A stretch of 64,000 nt of DNA, from positions 1 through 64,000 of the forward strand of contig JANQMN010000071.1 in assembly GCA_028280065.1 (NCBI GenBank). Direction: 5' to 3'. Below, one piece after another: positions 18,201-25,535 of this stretch. Each line of letters begins with the position of its first letter. The first letter of the stretch is position 1. Under the pieces are notes generated by a model that saw only the letters and a list, made by a program, of their open reading frames with translations, was not told where the DNA came from and did not search any database. A program made the translations under genes and the position numbers. This DNA comes from Hahella sp. (lineage in GTDB: Bacteria; Pseudomonadota; Gammaproteobacteria; Pseudomonadales; Oleiphilaceae).

Positions 18201-18676
18201 CAGATGAACCAGATGCTATAGATTACAACCTCGATTTCGGCCGCAATGCAGGCATCTTCGACGGTTCAGTCCCGGCCCGGGTATCGGACCACGATCCGAT
18301 TATTATCGGCTTAAATCTCAGCAGCGTAGCGGAACACATACTGGTTTCCGGCACTGTCAACCGGGAGACACTGGTCGGCAGCGACGCGAATGAGTTATTC
18401 CAAGGCGGCGGCAAGTCGGACGTGATCATTACTGGCGGCGGTTCAGACATTGTCGATCTGTTTGAAACCTTCAACAACGGGCAGCGGGAAATCACCACCA
18501 TTACAGACTTCGATACGTCTTTAGACGCGTTGGCGGGAATCTCTCCAGACGACATCAGCAACAGCCGGACCTTAGGCATCAACACCTACGTAGGGTTGGC
18601 AGATGGCGATTGGCTTCGCCTGATCGGTGTCGACGATTTTTCACAAGTACAGTTCAGTGAAGACTTGCTGATTTAA
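15290..18676 (+). CDS. ExeM/NucH-family extracellular endonuclease with RTX-like C-terminus
   Basis: The 1128-residue secreted nuclease has these parts in order. Residues 3-385 are two tandem copies of a domain of about 194 residues beginning LINEF-PNPSGTDPS. Residues about 395-510 are an OB-fold-like segment (QTVTIEAIVVGDFQG, GFFVQEED, VNAGDLVQVTGTVTEF). Residues about 680-1005 are an endonuclease/exonuclease/phosphatase domain with SLNVLNYF, VELEND, NHFKSKG, GDLNAYQNEDP and the terminal SDHDP. The tail (about 1015-1128) has GSDANELFQGGGKSDVI and GGGSDIVDLF, which look like calcium-binding RTX repeats. There is no N-terminal signal peptide, so type I secretion through the C-terminus is likely. 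The role is probably degrading extracellular DNA for phosphate or biofilm turnover. No secretion genes are in the window. Confidence 0.9.
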   Translation: MVLINEFRPNPSGTDPSTSTFELLGTPGTTFSGWILSIEGDNNSGAIDRAAEVSGTFDANGILTVAVPDLENPSFTVVLTSEFNGSIGDSLVDDAATQFGTVHDAIGVPDTAGDQSNLYGEALGGTDFAYTGDEPRLIFRDSVTGGLFALNDPDGGMIWDTLGNSYFPGDFNTDPTADTDTFGEENPTMAGESVTPLINEFQPNPSGTDPSNTTVELTGGPGEEFSGWIVSIEGDNDSGLVDRAAEVSGTFDANGLLAVSVPDLENPTFTVILASAFNGVIGDSILDSLGDPTALFGTVFDAIGVPDNSGDEANLYGVVLGGTDFSYTGDEPRLIFRDGDSNALYAVNDPDNGEIYDTTGTVYSPADFDIDPTAGTDTFGVVNPIRNGGTTPPGPVAALVSEIQGAGAASAMIGQTVTIEAIVVGDFQGGGLGADGDLSGFFVQEEDTQSDGNASTSEGIFIFDGFSPTTDVNAGDLVQVTGTVTEFQGETQIDLSSVTIVGSDNLGLVTPATVSMPTLSTTTNSAGNLIADLEAYEGMLVTFDQNLTVTEMFNLDRFGEIRVSSGGRLTQFTQTDDPDIAGFQAHLEDIATRTITIDDGQTNQNPDPISLPDGSLGTEDQFRMGDTVTELTGVVSFARATDEFGTSNSNQTNFRIHPTIDPVIENTNPRPAEPKDVGSDFTVASLNVLNYFTTIDNGETTELGHGPRGADSVEEFDRQTEKLVNAILEIDADVFGLVELENDFVSDQGTTAIENLVNELNFALGADVYEFVFPGSEFVGTDAIATSLIYNSTSVALADGTNVAILDDAALAAIGYDISTPIFDGPSTNRAAIAATFEALESGEMFTATVNHFKSKGSPGSFGDADIGDGQGNANITRLEGAMALDAWLDTDPTGSGDSDFLILGDLNAYQNEDPIVFLESKGFTDLAHAFHGDDGYSFVFDGQTGTLDYAMASSSLLDQVTGVTEWHINADEPDAIDYNLDFGRNAGIFDGSVPARVSDHDPIIIGLNLSSVAEHILVSGTVNRETLVGSDANELFQGGGKSDVIITGGGSDIVDLFETFNNGQREITTITDFDTSLDALAGISPDDISNSRTLGINTYVGLADGDWLRLIGVDDFSQVQFSEDLLI
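15296..16441 (+). repeat. Tandem in-frame duplication inside the nuclease gene
   Basis: The unit beginning at 15296 (LINEFRPNPSGTDPS) recurs at 15878 (LINEFQPNPSGTDPS), a period of 582 bases or 194 codons. Blocks such as DRAAEVSGTFDANG and TGDEPRLIFRD are identical in both copies, with overall similarity of roughly two thirds by eye. The two copies appear to be full domains. Confidence 0.9.
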
Positions 18677-18758
18677 CGCTAATTGAACATTCGGTTTTCG
18701 GCAGTCTGTATGGGCTGCCATTCTCTTACCAAACACATAGGCAAATAGGATACACAAG

Positions 18759-19349
18759 ATGAAGTTAAAACTTGTTTTAGGATTTTTCGCTGGGATTCTC
18801 GCCACGACAATCGCCAGCGCAACCTTGCTAAGCGATGTTACAGTGAATGACGCAGTATTTATGGAAGCTGACGGGAGTTCATTCTTGTACTTTCCGGATA
18901 ACTTGATAAGCGAGGGCTTTACCACTGCCCATTCCGGTTTATCGATCGACATTTCCGGCAACGCGCTGAGTTTGTTTGCCGGTATCGACGCCTTCGGCAC
19001 CGTACTGGTGGATGACTTAAATCAGGACCTTACGGTGTTGTCCTCAGGGTTTGATATCCTGCTGGACGGCAATCTGCTGGATGCTACGTTTGACGGAGGC
19101 GTTTCCTTACTGTTCGAAACCGGAATCGGCAGCCTAAGTGCCGACTTCGGTGAATTCATGGTCATGACCATTTCCGGAGTGGATGCCTTTAGCCCGTTAG
19201 ATTTGGATTTAATGGAGGCCGACATTCGCCTCATGGCCGCCGAGCTGTCAGAAGTACCTGAGCCGGCAACGCTGGCATTGCTGAGCCTGTCATTGCTTGG
19301 CTTAGCCGTGAGGCACCGCAGGACGCACAAGGGCTCTACTCCATCCTAG
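18759..19349 (+). CDS. PEP-CTERM sorted exported protein
   Basis: The 196-residue protein has an N-terminal signal peptide (about residues 1-20, ending IASA) and a C-terminal PEP-CTERM tripartite signal: VPEPATLALLSLSLLGLAV followed by the basic cluster RHRR. Exosortase (EpsH/XrtA) recognises such tails and releases the protein to the cell surface or exopolysaccharide. The middle is beta-rich and acidic with no recognised domain. It follows the nuclease gene by 82 bases in the same direction and may share its transcript. No exosortase gene is in the window. Confidence 0.85.
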   Translation: MKLKLVLGFFAGILATTIASATLLSDVTVNDAVFMEADGSSFLYFPDNLISEGFTTAHSGLSIDISGNALSLFAGIDAFGTVLVDDLNQDLTVLSSGFDILLDGNLLDATFDGGVSLLFETGIGSLSADFGEFMVMTISGVDAFSPLDLDLMEADIRLMAAELSEVPEPATLALLSLSLLGLAVRHRRTHKGSTPS

Positions 19350-19665
19350 CGAATGGCTTATTCACAGACTGCTTGGAGATTAAAGCAGTCTGTGCCGGGA
19401 CACCGGTTCACCGGGGACGGTAGTTTGGTCAACCGGTTTTCACTTTCCAGGCAAAACTTGTCAAGCGGATTCTTGCTCCCGCCGCTTTTGCGACTTACAC
19501 CCTCTTATACTTCGGCGAATCTAATCATTAAACTTTTCAGAAATATCCAACAAACAAGTCTATGCTTAGTTAACTGAGAATATCGCAGCAGCACCCTAAT
19601 AACTAATATGAAAGCAGGACAAGTAGATAGTTAACCGGTTGAACGAGCATATTAGCGGTAATGCC
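19350..19665. other. Intergenic region, PEP-CTERM gene to REC-GGDEF-EAL gene
   Basis: The left part holds the strong hairpin described separately (19363-19394), followed by a run of CCGG-rich small repeats (CCGGGACACCGG, CACCGGGG, CAACCGG). The right part is AT-rich and likely carries the promoter for the c-di-GMP gene. No further coding sequence is supported. Confidence 0.4.
19363..19394 (+). terminator. Strong hairpin after the PEP-CTERM gene
   Basis: CACAGACTGCTT at 19363-19374 and AAGCAGTCTGTG at 19383-19394 are perfect 12-bp complements with an 8-base loop, 14 bases after the stop codon. There is no T-run after the stem, so it may act as an RNA 3'-end stabiliser or a weak terminator. 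Confidence 0.6.
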
Positions 19666-21393
19666 ATGTCCCAAGATCAAGCTTCTGTCGGCACAACTGA
19701 TGAAAACATCCGTATCCTGGTGGTTGATGATTCTGAAGACGACGTATTTTTACTTCAGCATACCCTGAAAAAAGGCGGCATCAATTTTACCCTCGTTCAT
19801 ATCGAAACCCTCGAGGAACTTGACGTACATTTGCACACGCAAAGTTGGGACATTGTCATATCCGACCATCACTTGGCAGGTTTTAGTTCCACTGAAGTTC
19901 TCGAGGCCGTTAAGCATTTTAATTCAGACCTCCCCGTCATTATCGTTTCCGGCGAAATTGAAGAAGACAAAGCAATACGCGCCATGCATAGCGGCGCTGA
20001 AGACTTTGTCATGAAAGACAACCTAAAGCGCCTTATTCCGGCGATTCTTCGGGAAAAGAAACAACACGAAGTCAAGAAATCCCGTCAACAACTCGAATCG
20101 GAGTACCGATTTCTCAAATATCATGACAACCTGACCAATCTCGTCAATCGCGAAGAGTTCGAGTCGCGTTTGTCAGCTGCCATGGATAGCGCCAATGGTA
20201 ATCGGGCAACCCATTACCTGTTGTTTTTGGATTTGGACCAGTTCAAGGTCATCAACGACACTTGCGGCCATATTGCCGGAGATGAGTTGCTGGTTAAAAC
20301 CAGCGCAATTTTGAAATCCAGCCTCAAAGAAAGAGACACTCTTGCCAGGCTTGGAGGGGATGAGTTCGGAATTATTTTGCAAGACTGCGATAAAAACGAT
20401 GCCACCATTACCGCAAACAATATCCGCAGGGCGATTAAGAATCACAAGTTTATTTGGGAAGGCAACCTTTTTCATTATACGATCAGCATCGGCATGGCCG
20501 AAATCAATGAATACACTAGCGACTATCACGAACTGTTAAGCTGTGCGGACATTGCCTGTTATGCCGCCAAGGACCGGGGACGCGATACCCTGGTGTGTTT
20601 CACCCCGATAGACGAAGAGTATGCCAAGCGGCGTTCGGAAATGCAGTGGGCTCCGCGGATCAAGCGTGCGGTCGAAGAAAACAAATTTGTCTTGTTCCAT
20701 CAGTCCATGGCCAGCCTTCAGCAGGAAATGGGGCCGCACTCGGAGTTTTTAGTTCGCATGAAAGACGGCGATCAGATTACCAGTCCAGGGGCTTTTATTC
20801 CTGCAGCGGAACGCTACAACCTGATGCCGATGATCGACCGCTGGGTGATCTGCAACGTTTTTGCCTATCTGAATCGAAACGGTCTGCATCAGCAAGCGGA
20901 TGCGACCTATTTCATCAACCTCTCCGGTTCGACCATCAGCGACGGGGAATTCTTTGACGATATCAGACAGTTCCAACAACAATATTCGATTCGTCCCCAG
21001 ATAATTTGTTTCGAAATCACTGAAACGGCTGCCATCGACAATCTGGTGGAAGCCGTGGAATTCATCAGCGAAGCCCGACAACTGGGATTCAAGTTTGCTT
21101 TGGATGATTTTGGTGTCGGTCTGAGTTCATTTTCCTATCTAAAGACCATCCCGGTAGACTATTTAAAGATCGATGGCAGCTTCGTACAAAACTTACTCGA
21201 AAATGCAATTGACAGAGGCATAGTACAAGCCTGCAACAATATCGCCCACGCGGCAGGATTGCACACCGTTGCCGAGTTTGTTGAAAACGAGCAAACCCAC
21301 CAAGCGCTTCGGGAAATGGGCATTGATTTTGCCCAAGGTTACGGCATCGCCAAACCTGAACCAATTGTGGAGTTTACCCAGAAAGGTAGTTAA
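19666..21393 (+). CDS. Response regulator with GGDEF and EAL domains (c-di-GMP metabolism)
   Basis: From the ATG at 19666 the product is 575 residues; a TTG nine codons upstream is an alternative start. It has a receiver domain (about 15-130; acceptor aspartate in WDIVISDHHLAGF, lysine in VMKDN), a GGDEF domain with intact RLGGDEFG (near 230), and an EAL domain. The EAL signature reads EFL (SEFLVRM, near 360), but the other metal and substrate residues are present (FEITETAA, DDFGVGLSSFSYLKTIPVDYLKIDGSF, EFVEN, QGYGIAKP). It probably makes and/or degrades c-di-GMP under phosphorylation control. A close paralogue is encoded at 48605-50284. Its kinase is not adjacent. Confidence 0.92.
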   Translation: MSQDQASVGTTDENIRILVVDDSEDDVFLLQHTLKKGGINFTLVHIETLEELDVHLHTQSWDIVISDHHLAGFSSTEVLEAVKHFNSDLPVIIVSGEIEEDKAIRAMHSGAEDFVMKDNLKRLIPAILREKKQHEVKKSRQQLESEYRFLKYHDNLTNLVNREEFESRLSAAMDSANGNRATHYLLFLDLDQFKVINDTCGHIAGDELLVKTSAILKSSLKERDTLARLGGDEFGIILQDCDKNDATITANNIRRAIKNHKFIWEGNLFHYTISIGMAEINEYTSDYHELLSCADIACYAAKDRGRDTLVCFTPIDEEYAKRRSEMQWAPRIKRAVEENKFVLFHQSMASLQQEMGPHSEFLVRMKDGDQITSPGAFIPAAERYNLMPMIDRWVICNVFAYLNRNGLHQQADATYFINLSGSTISDGEFFDDIRQFQQQYSIRPQIICFEITETAAIDNLVEAVEFISEARQLGFKFALDDFGVGLSSFSYLKTIPVDYLKIDGSFVQNLLENAIDRGIVQACNNIAHAAGLHTVAEFVENEQTHQALREMGIDFAQGYGIAKPEPIVEFTQKGS

Positions 21394-21414
21394 CGCCTTG
21401 CCGCTCTCAACGTA

Positions 21415-21918
21415 ATGCGCAGATTTCTAAACAGTTTCGAACAATGCCTGAACCGCCTTGTCGGCATATTTCATTTCCTGGGATTTTGCCTGGTATTACC
21501 GTCGTTATTGCTGATTACCCTAGCCGATATCGCATTGCGCGCCGGATTCAACGCCCCATTAAGCTGGGGTAACGAGGTGTTGGGCTTACTGCTGATAAGC
21601 CTGCTTTTTCTGGTATTGCCCCACAACGTCCAACGACTTGATTTTTTCCACATTGATACGCTATACCGCAATTTTGACACGCCTACTAGGACCATTCTCA
21701 TGCGGCTTGTCTGGCTCAACATCGCCGGTGTCGGCATATTAATTGTCTGGCAGGCAATGATTGCCGCCTGGGAGATGTATGAGTTCCGGGAAGAAGCCTA
21801 CACCATTCCCATCCCCTACTGGCCATTCTCGGTATTAATCGCTGTTAGTGGCTTGCTGACCAGTATCCAAGCGTTGCTAAGAGTCGCGACTCCCGTCAAG
21901 GAAAAACATGAGTGCTAG
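21415..21918 (+). CDS. dctQ: TRAP transporter small permease (DctQ family)
   Basis: The 167-residue inner-membrane protein has four hydrophobic helices (about residues 18-37, 48-66, 92-112 and 130-150). The DctQ signatures are LADIALRAGFNAPLSWGNEVLGLLL and LPHNVQRLDFFHIDTLY. It pairs with the DctM-type permease whose gene overlaps it by 11 bases to form the membrane part of a sodium-driven importer of organic acids or similar anions. The gap to the upstream c-di-GMP gene is 21 bases, so all three may be cotranscribed. No binding-protein gene is adjacent; one lies about 30 kb away at 52710. Confidence 0.85.
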   Translation: MRRFLNSFEQCLNRLVGIFHFLGFCLVLPSLLLITLADIALRAGFNAPLSWGNEVLGLLLISLLFLVLPHNVQRLDFFHIDTLYRNFDTPTRTILMRLVWLNIAGVGILIVWQAMIAAWEMYEFREEAYTIPIPYWPFSVLIAVSGLLTSIQALLRVATPVKEKHEC

Positions 21919-23209
21919 CTCCATCGGTGTTCTTTCGCTGTTCATCTTGCTACTGCTGATTATTGTCCGCGTACCGGTCGCCATTAGCTTTATGCTGGTT
22001 GGCTTCGCCGGAAACGTTTTCTTGAACGGATTTTCTCCGGCGATCGCCCAATTGCAACTTGTTATCTGGGAGGTCGCAAACAGTTTCGTCCTGGTCGCAT
22101 TGCCGCTTTTCATCTGGATGGGACAAATCGCGTCAGTCGGACAGTTGGGTAACGATATCTGCAAGGGATTTCAAATTTGGTTTGGCCGGGTTCGGGGCGG
22201 GCTGGCAGTCAGTTCCATTTTTGGGTCTGCCAGTTTCGGGGCAATTTGCGGTTCCAGTATGGCCACTATGATGGCCATGGGACAAATGCTGTTGCCGGAA
22301 ATGAAACGCTACAAATACGATAATTCCCTGGCAGCCGGTTCCGTTGCCTCCGCCGGTGTTCTGGCCATTATGATCCCGCCTAGCGTTCCGCTGGTATTCT
22401 ACAGCGCATGGACAGGAACCTCCCTGTCAGCGTTATTGATTGCGGCGATTATACCGGGAATTTTTCTAACTACGCTATTTGCCGGCTGGGTATTGCTTCG
22501 ATGTATAACCCGCCCGGAGCTGGCCCCAATGGGGCAACTCCACGGTTTACATGAGAAAATCCAAGCCCTGACGCTGTTGCTACCGACCATTTCGGTGTTA
22601 GTGGTGGTGCTGGGCTGTATTTATGCGGGAGTAGCCACACCTTCCGAGGCAGCCGCGATCGGCGTTTTCGGGGTTTTAGTGATCTGTGGTATCAAAGGCC
22701 GGCTTTCCTTGAGCAAACTAAGCGCTAGTTTGCATCACAGCGCGGCGCTTAGCGTTAATATCTTTCTTCTGTTGCTGGGAGGTTTGCTATACAGCCGTTT
22801 TCTCACCCAAACCCGATTAATCCAGTCGCTGATTGATAGTATCGTCACACTTGGGTTACCCAACTGGGCAATCATCATCCTTATCGTCTTCATCTACCTA
22901 ATCACCGGGGCATTGCTGGATACTTTCAGCATGATTATCTTAACCCTGCCTTTTGTATTTCCTGTTATTCTGTCTCTGGGTTACGATCCCGTCTGGTTCG
23001 GAATATTTTTGGTTTTAATGATTGAATTGGCCTTGATTACACCGCCTATAGGTGTGCATTTGCTTTTATTACAACGTTTGATGCCTGACTTCGAACTCCC
23101 TGTTATCTGCCGTGGTATCTTACCCTTTATCGTGCTAACACTGCTTACAACCGGTGTGCTCATCGTATTCCCTGAGATTGCCCTTTGGTTACCCTCCCAG
23201 TTGCAGTAA
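21908..23209 (+). CDS. dctM: TRAP transporter large permease (DctM family)
   Basis: The 433-residue polytopic permease has about 12 membrane segments. DctM family motifs are present: ALPLFIWMGQIA, FGSASFGAICGSSMATMMAMGQ (ion/substrate loop), AGSVASAGVLAIMIPPSVPLVFYS, ATPSEAAAIGVFGVL, and TPPIGVHLLLLQ near the C-terminus. It is the ion-coupled translocation channel of a TRAP system. The start ATG is preceded by AAGGA and overlaps the DctQ stop. Substrate is set by the missing binding protein. Confidence 0.93.
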   Translation: MSASSIGVLSLFILLLLIIVRVPVAISFMLVGFAGNVFLNGFSPAIAQLQLVIWEVANSFVLVALPLFIWMGQIASVGQLGNDICKGFQIWFGRVRGGLAVSSIFGSASFGAICGSSMATMMAMGQMLLPEMKRYKYDNSLAAGSVASAGVLAIMIPPSVPLVFYSAWTGTSLSALLIAAIIPGIFLTTLFAGWVLLRCITRPELAPMGQLHGLHEKIQALTLLLPTISVLVVVLGCIYAGVATPSEAAAIGVFGVLVICGIKGRLSLSKLSASLHHSAALSVNIFLLLLGGLLYSRFLTQTRLIQSLIDSIVTLGLPNWAIIILIVFIYLITGALLDTFSMIILTLPFVFPVILSLGYDPVWFGIFLVLMIELALITPPIGVHLLLLQRLMPDFELPVICRGILPFIVLTLLTTGVLIVFPEIALWLPSQLQ

Positions 23210-23318
23210 ACTCATAATAAACGGCCTGCCTTACAAAAATATGTCCTATAATTCCTTTTCAGAATCCACCACAAGTTCAGTACCAGCGTTTTAAGGTATA
23301 TTTGAGCAAGGCGTAAGA

Positions 23319-25487
23319 ATGCGACTTATAGGTTCATCCGGCATTGTGTTATCAGCTTTCTGGTTGTTTGCACTGCTGTCCCCAATGCTACCAGCGCAGA
23401 CCGCCACAAGCGAAAACCGGGAACGCCCTTCTCAAGCCGACGAAGTTATCGTCATCACGGGGACGAAAGAAGGCGCGGTAAATTTGCAGGAAGTACCGGA
23501 ATCCATCAGCGCGTTCGATGAAGACAAGCTGCAGGGCTTTAGAATCACCAATATCGAAGATTTAAGAATTCAAACACCGGGTTTGAATCTCACCCGCAAT
23601 GGCCAATCCACCCGGCTCTATATGCGTGGCGTCGGCACGAATTTGGACTTTATCGGCTCCGACCCCAGCGTTACCGTTCACCAGGACGGCGTCTATCAAT
23701 CGCGCACAGCGGTAGTATTGGATAATTTCCTGGACGTCGAACGGGTTGAAGTACTACGCGGACCACAAGGTACTTTGTACGGACGTAACTCAATCGGCGG
23801 CACAATCAATGTCATATCCCGGTTACCCGAGGCAGATGCCGAAGCCGGGGCGGACTCAGAGCTAGGCAACTATGCACACAGAAGTTTCACAGCCTTTGCC
23901 AGCGGCCCTACAACCAACGAGAACTTACTCGGACGTATTGCCTTCAACAAGACCGACCATGACCCTTATATTGACGTGACCGGTGACAGCAGCGCCGACG
24001 GCCTGGCCGACGAAGATTCTCTCGGTGCAAAGGGCACGCTACGCTATCTCATCAAGGATCAGGCAGAGTTCATCTTGCGAGCGGATTACTCAAAAACCGA
24101 CAGATCGACAGCGGCCTATAAGCCCACCGGTTTAGACACGGCCGGCAATCCCGCGCCACTTGCCGATTTGCTTGACTTGCCGTCCGATCCGTTTGCTATG
24201 AACATATCTTATGACGATCCTCTGCTGGAAACTACCAATTTCGGGGCCTCCGCAGAAATCCGGTGGCAGCTTTCGCCGGCTTTTTCCTTGGTTTCATTGA
24301 CCGGTTATCGCGATACGGAATTCACAACCCTGGAAGATACCGACGGCAGTAATCTTGACATTCTGCTTACCGAAATCGATGAGCGGCAAGATCAATTCTC
24401 GGAAGAACTTCGCCTGAACTATGGCGGCGAAAGCCTCCGCCTTGTGGCCGGCTTGTTTTACCTGGACGAGAACCATACAGCGGATACCACTGTCAACCTA
24501 CTCGGTCCCGGTCTGCGTAACAATTTCAGCGTGACGAGCGATACCTCAGCCTGGGCGGTATTTGGTCGAAGCACCATAGTATTGAACGATGCTCTCCATG
24601 CTACCTTGGGTATTCGTTATAGTGAGGAAGAGAAAGACTTCCACAACATCTACACCTCATCGAACGCCGAGGGTGAGAGAGTCAACGGATTCGTCGTCGA
24701 TCAAAAGGAATCCTGGAACTCATGGAGCCCGACGGCGGGCATAGATTACCGGTTTGATAATGGCCGAATGATGTATTTCACAGTCAGCCGGGGATTTAAA
24801 AGCGGTGGTTTTAATTTGACGTCCGTCGATGCAGTTTTTGATCCCGAGTACGTCTGGTCCTATGAGCTCGGCGCCAAGTTAGATCTTACCGAACAGTTTC
24901 GTACCAACGCCGTGCTTTTTTACTACGACTATACCGACCTGCAGGTCTCGGATTTTACCCGCCCAGGCGTGCTTTCCATTTCCAATGCCGCCAGCGCCAT
25001 GTCCCGGGGCATTGAAATTGAAAATCGATGGGCGCTCACTTTGGACTGGTCGCTGGAAGTTAACTATGCTTATCTTGATGCTACTTATGACGAGTACTCA
25101 GCACCTGCGGGCGATGTTTCCCTGGACGTTTCAGGCCACACCTTAAACGCGGCTCCAGAGCACAAACTCAGCCTTGCAACGGAATACTTCCAAGACCTGG
25201 ACACAGGCACTCTGACGTATAGGATGACGTATTTTTGGCAGGATAAACAATACTTTACGGCATTCAATTCGGATGTATCGTCGCAGGAGTCCTACGGCCT
25301 GCTTAGCGCTAGCGTTAATTTCGAATCCGCCGATGATCAGTGGGAAGTGATGCTATGGGGAGAAAATTTGACGAACAGGGAGTACTCCACTTCCAGCCGG
25401 GAATTTCCCGCCACGTCGGTAGGAGTCACCAAGGATATCGCCCCCCCTCGTACATTCGGCATTAAACTCTTTTATCATTTCCTATAG
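23319..25487 (+). CDS. TonB-dependent outer-membrane receptor
   Basis: The 722-residue receptor has a signal peptide (about residues 1-28, LPAQTATS), a TonB-box-like DEVIVITG, and a plug domain (about 45-170, with VPESISAFDEDKLQ, RGVGTNLDFIGSDPSVTVHQDGVYQ, VEVLRGPQGTLYGRNSIGGTINVIS). A 22-strand barrel follows and ends in a terminal phenylalanine-containing strand (GIKLFYHFL). The style is that of receptors common in sphingomonads and marine gammaproteobacteria for glycosides, aromatic compounds or siderophores. It lies 109 bases after the TRAP permease, so uptake of one nutrient across both membranes is possible but unproven. No Fur box was seen upstream. Confidence 0.9.
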   Translation: MRLIGSSGIVLSAFWLFALLSPMLPAQTATSENRERPSQADEVIVITGTKEGAVNLQEVPESISAFDEDKLQGFRITNIEDLRIQTPGLNLTRNGQSTRLYMRGVGTNLDFIGSDPSVTVHQDGVYQSRTAVVLDNFLDVERVEVLRGPQGTLYGRNSIGGTINVISRLPEADAEAGADSELGNYAHRSFTAFASGPTTNENLLGRIAFNKTDHDPYIDVTGDSSADGLADEDSLGAKGTLRYLIKDQAEFILRADYSKTDRSTAAYKPTGLDTAGNPAPLADLLDLPSDPFAMNISYDDPLLETTNFGASAEIRWQLSPAFSLVSLTGYRDTEFTTLEDTDGSNLDILLTEIDERQDQFSEELRLNYGGESLRLVAGLFYLDENHTADTTVNLLGPGLRNNFSVTSDTSAWAVFGRSTIVLNDALHATLGIRYSEEEKDFHNIYTSSNAEGERVNGFVVDQKESWNSWSPTAGIDYRFDNGRMMYFTVSRGFKSGGFNLTSVDAVFDPEYVWSYELGAKLDLTEQFRTNAVLFYYDYTDLQVSDFTRPGVLSISNAASAMSRGIEIENRWALTLDWSLEVNYAYLDATYDEYSAPAGDVSLDVSGHTLNAAPEHKLSLATEYFQDLDTGTLTYRMTYFWQDKQYFTAFNSDVSSQESYGLLSASVNFESADDQWEVMLWGENLTNREYSTSSREFPATSVGVTKDIAPPRTFGIKLFYHFL

Positions 25488-25535
25488 CCTCGAGCCATAG
25501 GATTGAACATTGTAATCTAGGAAAGTGAGGTCTGA

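Noticed and set aside
23239-23252. ATATGTCCTATAAT shared with the XRE promoter region (54383-54396, opposite strand)
   Set aside because: A 14-base match between two AT-rich regions is expected by chance in 64 kb, and the contexts differ.
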